Positions 45,701 to 57,035 of a DNA stretch of 64,000 nt are shown here, in pieces. How positions within the stretch are numbered: position 1 is the stretch's first letter; every line of letters begins with the position of its first letter. Both the position numbers and the translations under genes were made by a program. The DNA is from Ilyonectria destructans. Lineage: Eukaryota; Ascomycota; Sordariomycetes; Hypocreales; Nectriaceae. The notes under the pieces are model-generated. The model did not search any database and was not told the origin of the DNA. It saw only the letters and a program-made list of their open reading frames with translations. The stretch covers positions 496,001 to 560,000 of the forward strand of contig JAHEWK010000012.1 of NCBI GenBank assembly GCA_020740775.1, read 5' to 3'.

Positions 45701-46868
45701 CCGGAAAAAATCAAAGACGGGGGCCCTCCACATGCAGACATGCAAACATGCAAGACCCCTCGATGCCATCAGAAAACAAAGAGCGTTCCATTCTGGCCGT
45801 TGCAGGCGACCAAAGATGACAGCCAGCACCAGGGGGTGAGACAATCTGCCCGCTGCAACCCAGGGCAACCAACCCACGTTGCAAATGGGAACCACCCAGC
45901 AACGCAAAAGTCGATGAAACCAGCCAGCCAGAGTAAAAACGACGAAACAGAAATGGAAAAAAAGCCATCAAAGTCCCCAACACCTAGCCGCAGAGTCGAG
46001 AACGTCAGAGACGTCCGCCGAGACGGTGCGAGATGGGGACGCTTCCCTGTCTGGCTGCAACCACCCTTGCCCAGCTGGCTTGGCCCGGCGCTCAAGCTAG
46101 CCGGCTTGACACACGCGGCCCTATGCCCTTTGGCCGTCTTTTTTTTTTATTGCTGCCCTGACTGAACTGCGATGGAGTAGAGTACTTTGTGACTAGTCGA
46201 CCAGGTACCTGAGACGGGGCTCTTAGCTTTCCACTGGGCGTCGACTAATACCGGTACGCCGTAGTGGATGCAGTGAGTCGTGTTAGTGGTGTTAGTGGTG
46301 TCAATGGCCGTGGTCTCAGCAGCTGTCCTAGTTCTGCGACATATGGCCGATGACGTCCACGATCAGCAATTCTGGGCACGCCTCGCCCTTGCCCAACGTC
46401 ACTCCCTCGCCGAATCCAGCTTTACCTGGCTTGTCTCCAGGTACTTTCCCTGTCTTGGTTCTTGCGGGATACCTCACTACCTTGCCTCACTACCTCACCG
46501 TAGCGTGCTAGCTTGTAGCTCTCTCCCGCCACGTCTCGAGGTTAGGTTGGACTCGCCCAAGGTATATGTAACCCCCTTCCTCCTCGGGCCTCTCTGCTCA
46601 CGGGTCCTTCCTGCCATCTCCTTTCATCTCTATCTCCAAGGAAGATCTTTATACCCCAATCCCCCAAAAGGAATAATACCAAACGTCTTGTGATACCCAA
46701 ACCCGCCTCCTACCAATTTCCTTCCGCCTCTCCCAATCGACCTTCCTTCACCTCTCAATACCCCGGATACCCTCGATACCCATCTCTGCCCTTCACGCAA
46801 GAGTCGCTTTACCTGCTCCCAGCTTTATACCCTCTTCACGACTCGCTTAATCACATATACCCGCCATC
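42712..46868. other. 4.2 kb gene-empty region
   Basis: Many short frames, none with a domain or consistent splicing (the longest are 43446-43745 plus, 45312-45839 plus and 44164-44598 minus). It contains a 16 bp palindrome at 43345, a GCCTGCGCAGGC palindrome at 44071 and a T10 run at 46139. The last 300 bp is the pyrimidine-rich leader of the HAM1-like gene. The first part holds the hydrolase promoter. Confidence 0.5.
43345..43360. promoter_or_regulatory. 16 bp palindrome with Leu3-type core
   Basis: TAGCCGGGCCCGGCTA is perfectly self-complementary. Its core fits GCCGG-N2-CCGGC, the binding form described for the Leu3 Zn(II)2Cys6 factor (everted CGG triplets with four-base spacing). It lies 634 bp before the hydrolase start. 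Confidence 0.45.
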
Positions 46869-49441
46869 ATGTCCGTCAACGTCAACAAACCCACCGACAA
46901 TGCCGTAAAGGAGGCCGACATCAACCGCAAGCTCCAGCTCTATGGAATTGCCATGGCCTTCCAGAAGGGCAAGGTCCCCTCAGTAAGCATCAGCGCCTCC
47001 AGATCCGTCCAGTTGCCATTGTACTGACCTCGACTCTCCAGAACGACCAAATCGACATCGCCCTCAGCAGCTTCCTGGCCTCCAAGGCCCTCTCAAACCC
47101 CCCCGAGAAGCTCTCCGACGACGGCAAGACCCTTGTTCAGGATACTCGGGACGTCATCCAACAGGCCAAATACCTTCTCCTGTCAAAGAACGACGGCAAC
47201 CTGATCCAGGACTTCGTCTGGCAGACGACCCAATTTGATCCCAAGAGCGTCAAGACCCCCGGTGCTCCTGTCACTAAGGATGCCGCCAAGAAGGATGGCG
47301 AGGATGCCCTCCAGGGCTTGAGAACTCTCGGTACCCTGCTCATTACCAACGGCCAGTTCCGAAAGCTCCTCCAGGACTGCACCGTCCTCCTGCGAGACAT
47401 TGCCGGCGATGCTGCCACCAGCGCTGCCTCCAAGGTCCGCCCTACTGAGGATCAACTTGCCGAGATGGACAGAGCCGCCCAGGACAACACATGGCACGAG
47501 AAGCCCAAATTCTCCAAGGCGGACTTGAAGAAGCGGGCTCAGGGCATCTATGGCGGAGCCAAGAAGGATGCACAGGATGTTGCTGCCGCTGGTACTGAGG
47601 CTAACGATCAGGTCGATGCTATGGCCGGAAGAGATGCCGTTCTCGACACGGCCCAGCAGAAGCTCGATGGCAAGATCGACGAAAAGACCAAGCAGAATAT
47701 TCTTCAGCGCAATGAGGAGTACCGCCGCCGCGCCAGCGAATACTTTAACAAGAAGATGCCCAAGGAGCGCAAGGATCAGACCATCTTCCGTCTCAAGAAG
47801 ATGATCCTCGAGTGCCAGCAGCATGAGGATTACTCCCAGGCTATCCAGACCCTGCTGAGTCTTGCTGAGAACTACGGCAAGCATGGCCGCACCCTCGGTA
47901 AGGGAGGCGCCGGCACCGCCAAGGAGGCACGATCTGGATTTGCGGCGGCTGAGGCCGACCTGCGCACCCTCATCGAGCGCTTCGCCAACGGAACTTCGAC
48001 CTCTGACCTGTGGGAGTCGATCAACCAGATCTACAAGGATGCCGAGAAGGATCAGGAGCTTCGTGACTGGTTCAAGGCTATGGACACTTACATCAGACGC
48101 TGCCTCCTTGAGCAGGGCTTCATTCTCGACGACTTGTCCACCCAGCAGTGGAATCAACTCTACGAGCGAGGACGCTACCTGCTCCGCGAGAAGTATCGCG
48201 CCCACACTGACCGCGTCCTCGACGAGGTCAAGTTCGTCGCCGACCAGTTCGACAAGGACGCCCAGAACAAGGCCTTTGGTCAGTCTGTCGCAAAGTTGTT
48301 CAAGGACCTTGGCAACGATGTGGACGGCAAGCCCGTTTTCAAGCCTCATCTCATCAAGGACTTGACTGAAGTGATCCTGCCTTCCGTCTTGAGGAACATT
48401 GCCTACATCCCCATCCCCCGCATTGAGTTCTCCGATCCCAAGTTCGATGCCATCATTGAGAACTTGGTCCTCGAGAGCGATAACTTCATGCCTAATGTTC
48501 TCGAGATTGCTAGCGAGAACTACTTCCGCTGGGGACGCAGGAAGATTGCCAACAAGCACCACCAGACCTTCGAGGTCAAGGTTGCCGGCATCCAGATGGA
48601 CCTGCGCGATGTCAGCTTCCACATCAAGCGCAAGCAGGGCTTCCCCTCCATCACCGACACTGGTGTCATTGATATCCTCCTGCCAGGCGACGGTTTCTCC
48701 TTCAAGATGAAGGTGTGCACCGCCCACAAGAAGGATCGCGAGAACTACTTCAAGGTTGAGAAGGTCGACGTGGATGTCAAGGGCCTCAACTTCAAGGTTA
48801 AGCAGTCCAGCCACAAGTTGCTCTTTGCCCTGGTCAAGCCCCTTGCCCTCAAGTTCATGCGCAAGCCGCTGCAGATGGCCGTGGAGAAGGCCATCAAGGA
48901 GCAGTGCAACACTCTCGATGCCAAGTTCTTCAAGATCAAGCAGGAGGTCGACCGCGCTACCACCGAGGCCAAGAACGACCCCAAGAACGCCCCCAACATC
49001 TACAAGCGTTACTACGAGGCTGCCCAGAAGGAGTTCAGCAAGAAGAAGGCCGAGGCTGGGGCGGTTGTCGCTGACAAGAAGGTCAACATTGCCTTTGTCA
49101 AGGAGGACAGCATCTTCCCCGCCATCAACCTCCCTGGCGGCATCAGCACCAAGGCCTCCGAGTACAAGGAGCTGGCCACCAAGGGCGAGAAGTGGGAGAG
49201 CCCTGTCTTCTCCGTCGGCTCGGCTAGCAAGAGTTCGGATATCCCTCACGCACCCAAGATTGAGCGTAAGACCCATGCCGTAAGCAACGGAGGTACTCAC
49301 ACTCCTGGCAATGGCATCGTCAACGGAAGCGGCGCCTTCAATGGCACCAACCGCAAGCCCGTGAATGACTACGGCACAATCCTCCCCACCAACGGCCGCA
49401 AGGTCAATGACGGACCTCTGCTCCCTGGTCAGACCGTCTAG
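46869..49441 (+). CDS. HAM1-like fungal protein (HAM1_N/HAM1_C type)
   Basis: Two exons: 46869-46982 and 47042-49441, 837 residues. The start MSVNVNKPTDNAVKEADINR is followed by LQLYGIAMAFQKGKVPSNDQ, the conserved opening of the family. The N-terminal domain is helical: QTTQFDPKSV, LGTLLITNGQFRKLLQD, GIYGGAKKDAQD, and DLWESINQIYKDAEKDQELR. The C-terminal half contains DVSFHIKRKQGFPSITDTG and GFSFKMKVCTAHKKDRENYF, then HKLLFALVKPLALKFMRKPL. Similar proteins exist in S. pombe and most filamentous fungi. The C-terminal region has been likened to lipid-binding BPI/SMP folds (from memory). No signal peptide or membrane segment. A Gly/Asn-rich tail ends in LLPGQTV. Strong C-ending codon bias and a CT/CA-rich leader suggest high expression. 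The minus strand carries a 705-codon shadow frame. Confidence 0.85.
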
Positions 49442-50460
49442 GGGATTTGGTGATGACCTTTTGGGGAGGTAATGGCATGAAGATGGTGGAGGACGAGACG
49501 ATTAAACGTATACCCTTTGCGACACACGCATGACTTTTCCTGTTACTGTGTACTTGGTTTGTTTTTGATACCACGTTGGAAGTAATGATGAATGGGTTAA
49601 AGGGCTTTCGGGTTTGGTTAGTAAACCAAAGCCTGGTGTGAAAATTGTTATCTTTCCTTTGTTCACGATTATAAATGGAACGTTGATAGGTTCAAATTGA
49701 TGCTTGCACTCAAAACCAGAAGTTCTTTCCGCTGCTCCTTGTTTCCGACTGATGAATGTGACCAATTAATTAAGGGATTTGTGACTTTGCCTTTCACTTG
49801 TTCTTAAATCGTGAGGTAAGAGATGAGATGCCTGAACAACCTTCGCACTGAATACTCGCCAGTACAAGTCCCCTCGCATTAGGCAAAATAAGAATAAGGA
49901 ATTACTGGGGCCAACTGCGCACCTGATTTCCATACAACTTGGAACTGGGCCTCTGGAATCACCAACTTGGTAGGTACTTAAGTTACGCGGCGGCGTAAGC
50001 CAGAAGGAGAGGGTGTGGGGGCGGGGTCTAGTGATCATCAGCCAGGACGGAAGGAGCTTAGCCCCTAGAATTTTGCCTAGGAGCCAGGACGGGCCCTGTG
50101 ACGACGTCACTCCATAGTGAGCTGTGAGCATCGCACGCTGTGCAATAGCGGATAGCGGCGAAGTGGGTGGCGGCCTCTGCAAAGCCACGATCCAACGGGA
50201 GTAAATCCGCAGACAGCCTGTCTAGTGATTTGGCGGGTGGTCTTCACATACTGTCATAAGAGGCGACAATAATAGGAAAAGGAAGGATGTCCCCTCTCCT
50301 TCTCCCCCATTCCTTCCTCTCCCTTGTTCCCTTTTGATTCTGTTTGCTCCCATCTCGTACCCCACGTACTTCAACCTCCAACCTCCAACCTCCGACCTCC
50401 GCAGAAACCGACCCCACCACCGTAACAACCACCACCTTCGATGCACCACAACATCGCATC
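49442..50460. other. Intergenic region
   Basis: 1 kb between two plus-strand genes. The left half is AT-rich 3' flank; the right end (50280-50460) is CT/CA-rich leader with repeated ACCTCC before the PXB gene. No gene is seen. Confidence 0.5.
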
Positions 50461-52791
50461 ATGACGCCTGCGTCCCTCTCCCCAGAGCAGACGCATGCGC
50501 TCTTCGACATCCTCACCCACCATGAAACCTACGCAGAGATCGAGGGCTTCAAGTTCCCGGACGCCGTGACGGGCTATGGCCGCCCCTTTGCCAGGAAAAC
50601 CGTCGTGCCACAGACCGGGTGGCCGAGTCGGTCAACGACACCCGCGAATTCAACTCCGGTCACTCCTCGAGTGAGGACCCCAGTGCCCTTCTTCAGATCT
50701 AGCGCAGAGAAGAAGGACCCTGAGGCCGAGGAGGGAGCGCCGGTGGAAGCACTGGTGGAAGCGCCGGTGGATGAACCGGAGGAAGTAGATGTCGGGCCGT
50801 CGACGTCCCCGCTGCTGCAAACCCTCGTGACGAGGTTTATGCTTCTGCTTCCTGGGGTGAGAGACTTGCCTCGCGAGTTCTGGTCGGTACGTGTGCAGGG
50901 CCTGTTGGCAAGGCTGGGCGAGGCGGAACTATCGGAAAGCTACGACAAGGGCGCGCTTGGCACCCGCAAGGTGTTGGCGACGGCAATGAGTGGGCTGGTC
51001 GAGATGGTCGGGCGGGGTGCCTTTGGAGGCGTGAAGAAGAGGTCTCTGGAAGAAACCACGGACAGCGAACTCAAGAGCGAGGACACCTATGACCACACCA
51101 AAGCTGAGGATCTGGTGAGGGCATGGGACGACGTTGTCGAAGAATTAATCTACGGAAATCTGGTCGACGACATTTACGATTATCTCAGCAAGACGGACGA
51201 TTTGGAAGGCCATTCACCGGCCGTCAAAGCTGCAGCCGAGTATGCCATCATTCAGTATGTATCCCTACACGTCCCACTCCAGCGCATTCTAACCGTAGGC
51301 AGCCTCGCGACCTTTCTCCATCACATCTTCGTTCTGTCTCCCGAGGGTCAATACCTCCTCAAGCTCATCGAGAACGTACACAACCTCGTTCCCTACAAGA
51401 TGGTTAAGCAAACGTTGCGGGTTGGTAACGCCGCCACCATGATGAGCGCCATGATGCGCCTGCTTCTCGCCAAGCTGAGCGTCACAAGCATCACTAACTG
51501 GGTCGGGCTAACAGCCAACGCCGACGACGGCATGAATCTCCTCCAGAGGATAATATCCCTGGTGCTGTCGTGGGATTCGAGCGAGTTCCGAAAGAGCGCC
51601 GACAAGATTGAAAAGGCCAAGGATCGGCCCAGCGACGAAATGCTGCAGGCGATTCGCAACTACATCGCCCAGGGCCGCGACGAGCACGAGACGGTGCGAG
51701 CCGCCAGTATGGAGCATTCTCAGTCCATCATCACAGCGATCTTCAACGCAGCTGACCCTGACCTTACCGCCGCTTTGACCGAGACGAAGCACGCCCAGTG
51801 TCTTGAGTACTACTCTGCTCTCCTCTCAGTACGCGATCGCGAGAGCATCACTACCGCCTTGTGTCGTCAGCCACCTGATCTATTTACCGCGACCGTCAAG
51901 GACCTCTTCACTGCCTATGAACCCATAATCCGGGCAGTGCACTCGGGGGTAGATTTGCGGGAACATGTCGAAGCGGGCCAGGCCTTCATAGACGACTTTA
52001 TCAAAAGCAGCAAGCCGAAAAAGGTTGAGACGGGTACCTCAACACCATTAGGAGGGATGCGGTCCATGATAAATGGCGAGTCGGCGGTCAAACCAGGCAA
52101 GATGCCTAGTGTCAACGATTATGTCGACCTATTGATGAGGAATCGTTCGGTCATGTACAAGTGGGTTCACGCCTTGGCAAAATCCTGCCCCGAAGTGTGG
52201 GAAGAAATGAGGAAATGGGAAAGAGATGCTGTTGTCAAGTTCCGTCAAGAAAGGAAGCCTCAAGAAATTCCCAAGGTTGAAAAGACGGAACCCGAAGTCG
52301 CAGACGCCAACAGGAATGAGGAGGTTGATCAGAAAACAACCGACACTAGTCCAATGGATGACCACCTCAACGAACTCTTCCAGTCCCTCCCCTCCACATC
52401 TCAGCAACCCATCCTCTCCGCACTCGATGCCCACTCCGCCTACCTCTCTACTCTCTCAGACCTCTCTATATCCCGACTCCAACGCATCATCGACACAGCA
52501 GACTCCAACTCTGACAACATGGCCGGTCCAGGTATGTTCCTCTCACGATGGCAGAGCATCCTGGAATGCACTCCCATCACACCGGGTACGCCGCGGGGTT
52601 CTATTAGGTGCGGTAAAGACGTGAAGCACGCGATGACGATGGGCAAGACGGGTGTGGCAGGCATTGACAAGGCAAGGGAGGCAGCTCTTCGGTTGTCTGA
52701 GGAGGGCCCCGAGGCGCCGGATGTAGACGTGGTGGTGAAAGAGATGTCAGAAGGATTCCGGAAGTTGCTACAGGAATGTGGAGAGCAGTAA
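50461..52791 (+). CDS. PXB/DUF3818 (PX-associated) domain protein
   Basis: Single exon, 776 residues from ATG at 50461. The N-terminus LSPEQTHALFDILTHHETYA, then IEGFKFPDAVTGYGRPF, is the start of the PXB (PX-associated) domain, which continues through LQTLVTRFMLLLPGVRDLP and ATAMSGLVEMVGRGAFGG. After an acidic linker, residues about 220-370 (AWDDVVEELIYGNLVDDIYD, YVSLHVPLQRILTVGSLATF, FVLSPEGQYLLKLIENV) fit DUF3818. Later segments include PSVNDYVDLLMRNRSVMYKW, HALAKSCPEVWEEMRKWERD and a C-terminal helical part. The yeast relative Ypr097w carries a lipid-binding PX domain between such regions; I see no PX domain here. Probable role at endosomal or vacuolar membranes is inferred only from that relation. 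It is convergent with the next gene. Confidence 0.85.
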   Translation: MTPASLSPEQTHALFDILTHHETYAEIEGFKFPDAVTGYGRPFARKTVVPQTGWPSRSTTPANSTPVTPRVRTPVPFFRSSAEKKDPEAEEGAPVEALVEAPVDEPEEVDVGPSTSPLLQTLVTRFMLLLPGVRDLPREFWSVRVQGLLARLGEAELSESYDKGALGTRKVLATAMSGLVEMVGRGAFGGVKKRSLEETTDSELKSEDTYDHTKAEDLVRAWDDVVEELIYGNLVDDIYDYLSKTDDLEGHSPAVKAAAEYAIIQYVSLHVPLQRILTVGSLATFLHHIFVLSPEGQYLLKLIENVHNLVPYKMVKQTLRVGNAATMMSAMMRLLLAKLSVTSITNWVGLTANADDGMNLLQRIISLVLSWDSSEFRKSADKIEKAKDRPSDEMLQAIRNYIAQGRDEHETVRAASMEHSQSIITAIFNAADPDLTAALTETKHAQCLEYYSALLSVRDRESITTALCRQPPDLFTATVKDLFTAYEPIIRAVHSGVDLREHVEAGQAFIDDFIKSSKPKKVETGTSTPLGGMRSMINGESAVKPGKMPSVNDYVDLLMRNRSVMYKWVHALAKSCPEVWEEMRKWERDAVVKFRQERKPQEIPKVEKTEPEVADANRNEEVDQKTTDTSPMDDHLNELFQSLPSTSQQPILSALDAHSAYLSTLSDLSISRLQRIIDTADSNSDNMAGPGMFLSRWQSILECTPITPGTPRGSIRCGKDVKHAMTMGKTGVAGIDKAREAALRLSEEGPEAPDVDVVVKEMSEGFRKLLQECGEQ

Positions 52792-53137
52792 ACAGCATGG
52801 TGGGTTGGACAGTGTAAAGAGTAACAGCCACCGACGTGTGCTATACATCCAGATGGGATGACACGAGTATAGAAGACGGTGTGATTAGAGCCTATGAGTA
52901 ATGCAAGGAGTTTGTAGCAATTTTAGCAGGCTAGAAGCCACCAGTATACTCGAAAGAAATGCATATACTTGACAACTTGATTTCCACCGTTCTGAGCACA
53001 TTGTCCTTGCTCCAAAAAATAGTTGATACCTCCCTCCGTGTTGAGCTCCCTGCGGCTGCTATCTTCCCCCTACCGTCTTCGCACGATTCGGATCCACACA
53101 GATCAGACTTGCCAGTACCTACTCAGAGGGAGAGGTA
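52792..53137. other. Convergent 3' intergenic region
   Basis: 346 bp between two convergent gene ends; nothing seen. Confidence 0.5.
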
Positions 53138-54499
53138 TCACGCGGATCTTCGCCGGGCTGGAATCTCAACGCATATGCGTGACCGTGGTCGTCGCAGCAC
53201 AGTCCGACCCAAACTGCCAGTGGTATACCTCCTTGGCGATCGATCTCGCAAGGCAGCCCGCTCACATGGCGAGGGGCTCCTGCTTCGTTCTGAGAATCCG
53301 CTGCTCTCACTTGAGCTTGACGGACTAGACGGGGAGCGAGCCTCTCTTTCGCAAGCCATCATCCATGCTGGGGGGTCGATTTCTGGCGTTGCCGGGAGGG
53401 GCTTGTTGACGTTTGAGGAGCTCTGCTGGGACGACATCCATTGGACTTCTCGGCCCTGCATCTTCTGTGCAAATTGCACGATTGCCTCTGCGGCACCATC
53501 TGGCGAAGACTCCATCTGTCCTACACGATATGCCAGACCATCGATATAGTCATCTACCGGGCCGCCCGGTGCTGGGCTCGGCGAGAACGAAGGGTGGGAA
53601 ATAAGATCAACCATCGGGATGACCTGCAGGTCCTCTCTCTCCTCTCCTCCAACCGTGTCGCTGTCCGACTCGTCCTCAGAAAGTCCATCTCCAAAGTCCA
53701 AATCCTGATCGTCGACGGCCTCGGGTTCTTCCTGTGGCCTTCTAGGACCGGCAAATCTGATTGTGCGGCGCGGGTACTGCTTCAGTTCCAGACGATGCTT
53801 CCACAGGAGTTTTATCCGAATGCCTGTCGCTTCCTCAAGCCTGCGGACCAACCCGCCGCACGCAAGACAGTTCTTTCTGGAAAAATACACTTCAAAACTG
53901 GGCCGGGTGCCATTTTCCTAGCGGGCATTCCGGAGACTTTGAAGGTGACGCATAGTGACGTTGTCGAAGTCTTTGGTGATGTTGAACATATCCAGGAGGA
54001 CCATGATGCCGTGAACTGCTAGTTTTACTTCCACATGAGAACCCTGGAATAAGCCATCTCGGCCTGGTCCTCTCAGTACCCTCCCTGGGTTATCAAACGG
54101 TCTTGTCATGATCAATCCCAGCAGTTTTCCAACTGCGATAACCCGCTTCGTCCAGACCAAGTTGGCGAGCACGCCTGGGGTCGCATCGAGAACATCGCCA
54201 AGCAGACCTGCTCCATGGCCACTCTCGGCCGAAGTGAGGACGGCACGTTCTCCGGTAAGCGTAACGAGTGCGAGGAACCCAACAGTTTTAGCCGCGAGTC
54301 GAAATTCGATCTTTGACTGGGTTAACAAAGCCTTTGCGCGGGAGTGTGTGAATTTGAATTCGAGGTTCGGGCCGATGACTTGCACGGTGAGGCTCGCGTC
54401 CTCGGCGTTGATTATGTGATGGAAATAGAAAAACGGAGAGGAGGCTTGGTTCGAGGATATGAAAAGAGGTAGTGGACCGTCGGCTTCGAGATTCGACAT
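53138..54499 (-). CDS. Unidentified protein, frame split by one TAG or spliced
   Basis: From ATG at 54499 the frame runs 194 codons to TAG at 53918-53920, then continues in the same frame for 260 codons to a stop at 53138. Upstream: SNLEADGPLPLFISSNQASS, FYFHHIINAEDASLTVQVIG, FKFTHSRAKALLTQSKIEFR. Downstream: FEVYFSRKNCLACGGLVRRL, EEATGIRIKLLWKHRLEL, an acidic DFGDGLSEDESDSD, then a Ser/Arg-rich tail. Two readings are possible. First, a phase-0 intron of 162 nt (54079-53918) with GTACTG donor, whose CTAG acceptor is the stop itself, giving 399 residues. Second, a nonsense mutation or read-through, giving 454 codons with the stop inside. A GTAAAA donor further in would also keep frame. I do not recognise the family; CLAC could bind metal or be structural. 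Confidence 0.55.
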
Positions 54500-55482
54500 G
54501 GTAACGGCAGTAAAAGTTTCACGTTGTTGATTTCGCGATGTCTTTGCTGAGGAGACTGGAGAAGCATGAGCTTCCGAGTAACAGCATGAGAAGGGATCAA
54601 ATACCTAATAGCACTCACAAATCCACAGGATGATATTGTGAAAGAGTAAAACAACACGGCGAGATGTAGCTATTGATGCATCAGTCAGGGTCTTAGGTTC
54701 GTAGTAGGGCTCAAGAGGCGGATAGTGTTTTAGGCTGTCCGAGTTCTGGAGCAACAACACATACTTATACACAGAAACAGGCTCACCTCACGCAACCACC
54801 ACCAGCCCGTGCACGAGCCTGAATCACCGCGACTCAGGCTTCGCAAGAAGAACTCGGACAGAGAAAGAAGTTACGGCATGACGTCGGGATGAACATGAAG
54901 AAACCAGACAACGGCTTTGGCCAGAGGATGCTGAACAGTGTCACATCCGTGGGCCGTTGTGGGGAGTCTCTCGCCGGTTCAGTGTGAGAATAGGGAAGAT
55001 GAGAAGTGTGAGGAATGAAGGTGCGCGAGAAAGGAAGGAAAGAGCAGAAATAAAACGCAAAGAAACGGCTTTGTTAGAAGGCGCAAGGTGAATTCGAGCA
55101 GCGTATGAGAGACTAAGGCTCGCGGAACCAGAGACGGACAGTGGTTTTTCGAGTCTTCATTGGAGGTCATCATGAGTGCCTAGCCTCTGCGATGCACGAC
55201 AGAGAAGGAAAATGGGAAGGGACTAGCAATCAGAATAATAAACTCCAGCATATCGATGAGGGAGAACCACGCCGAGGAGTAAGCCAAGGCCAATCATGTG
55301 CACAACAAGTCGGCAAAAGACTCAGGTCAAGCATTCACATTCACAAAGGTGGCACAAATCGAATTGACAAGCTCGGACGGGTCCAAATTGAGTAAACCGA
55401 ATGGCCCAATATCGGGGGAATCTCATTCATACATGACAAAATCTATGACCGTACGCCCAAATCCATGCTCCCCGCCAGATTT
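54500..55482. other. Intergenic region
   Basis: About 1 kb between two minus-strand genes. Purine-rich on the plus strand near 54970-55080 (a pyrimidine-rich leader for the minus strand). No gene is seen. Confidence 0.5.
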
Positions 55483-56285
55483 TTACTCGTCATCCTCCTC
55501 CTCCTCCTCGGCCTCAGCGGTGGTCTGGGCAATTCGGTCCAAATCACGCTGGCCGGCCTGGGTGATGCGGCGGCCACCCTTGTCCTCGTCCTGCTCAAGG
55601 ACGCCGATCTTCTCGAGGGCCTGCATGACCTTGCGGTCAACGGAGCCGGAGGCGTCGACGTGGTGGGAGGGGGCGTTGCCGCGGTTCTTGGCGGTACCGT
55701 GGACCTTGCGGAGACGGCCGACACCGACGGTCTTCCGGAGGTAGACGTGGCGGGCGATGGAGGCAGCGCGGACGTAGAACCAGTCAATGTCCTGGGGAGG
55801 GAGCTCCTTGGCGGGACCGGTCTTGACGGTGTCAACCCAACCTTGACGACAGTGTTAGCGAATCGTCCCAAGACTCTTTATCAAATACGTCACGGCACGG
55901 GAATTGCAAACAACATACCAGGGATGGGAAGCTTTCCCTGACGCTTCAAGAACGCAGAGTAGGCAATGATGAACTTTTGCGCCTGATTGCAAGAGACCCA
56001 TTAGCATGATTCCGTCGTCAGAAGTCTTTCGACCCCCTCGCGCCTGCTCCTCAATCTCGTTTGTAACCATCGCCCGCGAATTGCAGCGGCCGACGCAGCG
56101 GTTCAGTTAAGCCCCAACGCGCTGCGGCAGCGCCTCCATTTGCGATCGTGGCGGCATCGGAAGATTGTATTGCGAAGTCGTCGAAGAGGTGTAATCGGAT
56201 GTTCGGGGGGGTGTGTCCTGTTGGTTGTTTTTTGGTTTCAGGGAGTACCTACATCGACATCGCGCACGGTAACTCCGCCGGCCAT
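55483..56285 (-). CDS. rps19: 40S ribosomal protein eS19
   Basis: Three exons: 56285-56253, 55982-55919 and 55841-55483, with introns of 270 and 77 nt; 151 residues. The start MAGGVTVRDVDAQKFIIAYS (spliced after 11 codons) is the eS19 N-terminus, followed by AFLKRQGKLPIPGWVDTVKT, DIDWFYVRAASIARHVYLR and VGRLRKVHGTAKNRGNAPSH, all diagnostic. The end GQRDLDRIAQTTAEAEEEEE has an acidic tail usual in fungi. It is a small-subunit head protein needed for 40S maturation. Short first exon with a long first intron is common for fungal ribosomal genes. I searched the long intron for C/D snoRNA boxes and saw none. Confidence 0.95.
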
Positions 56286-57035
56286 TTTTGCGGTATTGTT
56301 GGGGGGGTGGAGGGGGAGATGGTGCGTTGGGTGATTGATTGTCGAAGCGTGACGGTTGGAAAGCTCGAATTCGTGGTGTTGCGATTGCCTCGAATTGGTG
56401 AACTTTTTTTCGGGGTAGGGCTCGTGGCCCTAGCGGGGAAACCTTACGCGAGTGACTAAGCACGGTGTTAGTTGCACAGTATGCACACCGTCGCACCGTT
56501 GAATGCACTGTGGGGCTCGAGTGGGGCAAGCTGGCCGGGAGGGGATGCCTTAGACTCCGGGACAAGAATAGCCTCTCTTTGAGCCTCAAAGCCGGGAACT
56601 CGACATGTTCTGTGGACGAGGGAGTTACACAGACGCTCTGCCAGCTCCTCGCTGCAACGTCATTCGTGCTACGACATGCGGACCCAAAATGGTTTGGTTA
56701 ATACGCGTGTTGTCGCCCAACACCAGGAACGGTGACCGCCGGGCTGCAGTGTAATCGGATTCACGACATGATACAAAGGGCCGATGCACTCTCTCGGCTA
56801 AAGAAACGGACGTTTTCACGCACGTGAGAAGAACTGATAGGTTGAACAATCTCAGGATTATATTCGCAGAGTGTTACTGGTGAAGTATTAACAAAGGCCA
56901 TACAGACAGACGAGGTATCATTATTCAAGCAGTCTATGAGCATTACGAAAGAAAGGTCCTATATCCATCTATCCCGATTCTCGGAATCCAAGAGATGATT
57001 CCAAGCTGATCATTAACATGTATCTCTCCTCTATT
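56286..57035. other. Intergenic region, eS19 promoter and ZIP 3' flank
   Basis: 750 bp. G-rich runs near 56300-56325 and a CCCTA element near 56430 lie upstream of eS19. No gene is seen. Confidence 0.5.

Noticed and set aside
47183..49300. 705-codon minus-strand frame
   Set aside because: It lies opposite the HAM1-like gene. The C-ending codon bias of that gene removes stop codons from this frame; the Leu/Val/Asp-rich product has no domain.
53441..54022. 193-codon plus-strand frame
   Set aside because: Opposite the unidentified minus-strand gene and without a domain; the minus strand has the more protein-like reading.
55983..56252. snoRNA in the long first intron of eS19
   Set aside because: No C box (TGATGA) paired with a D box was found in the intron on the sense strand.
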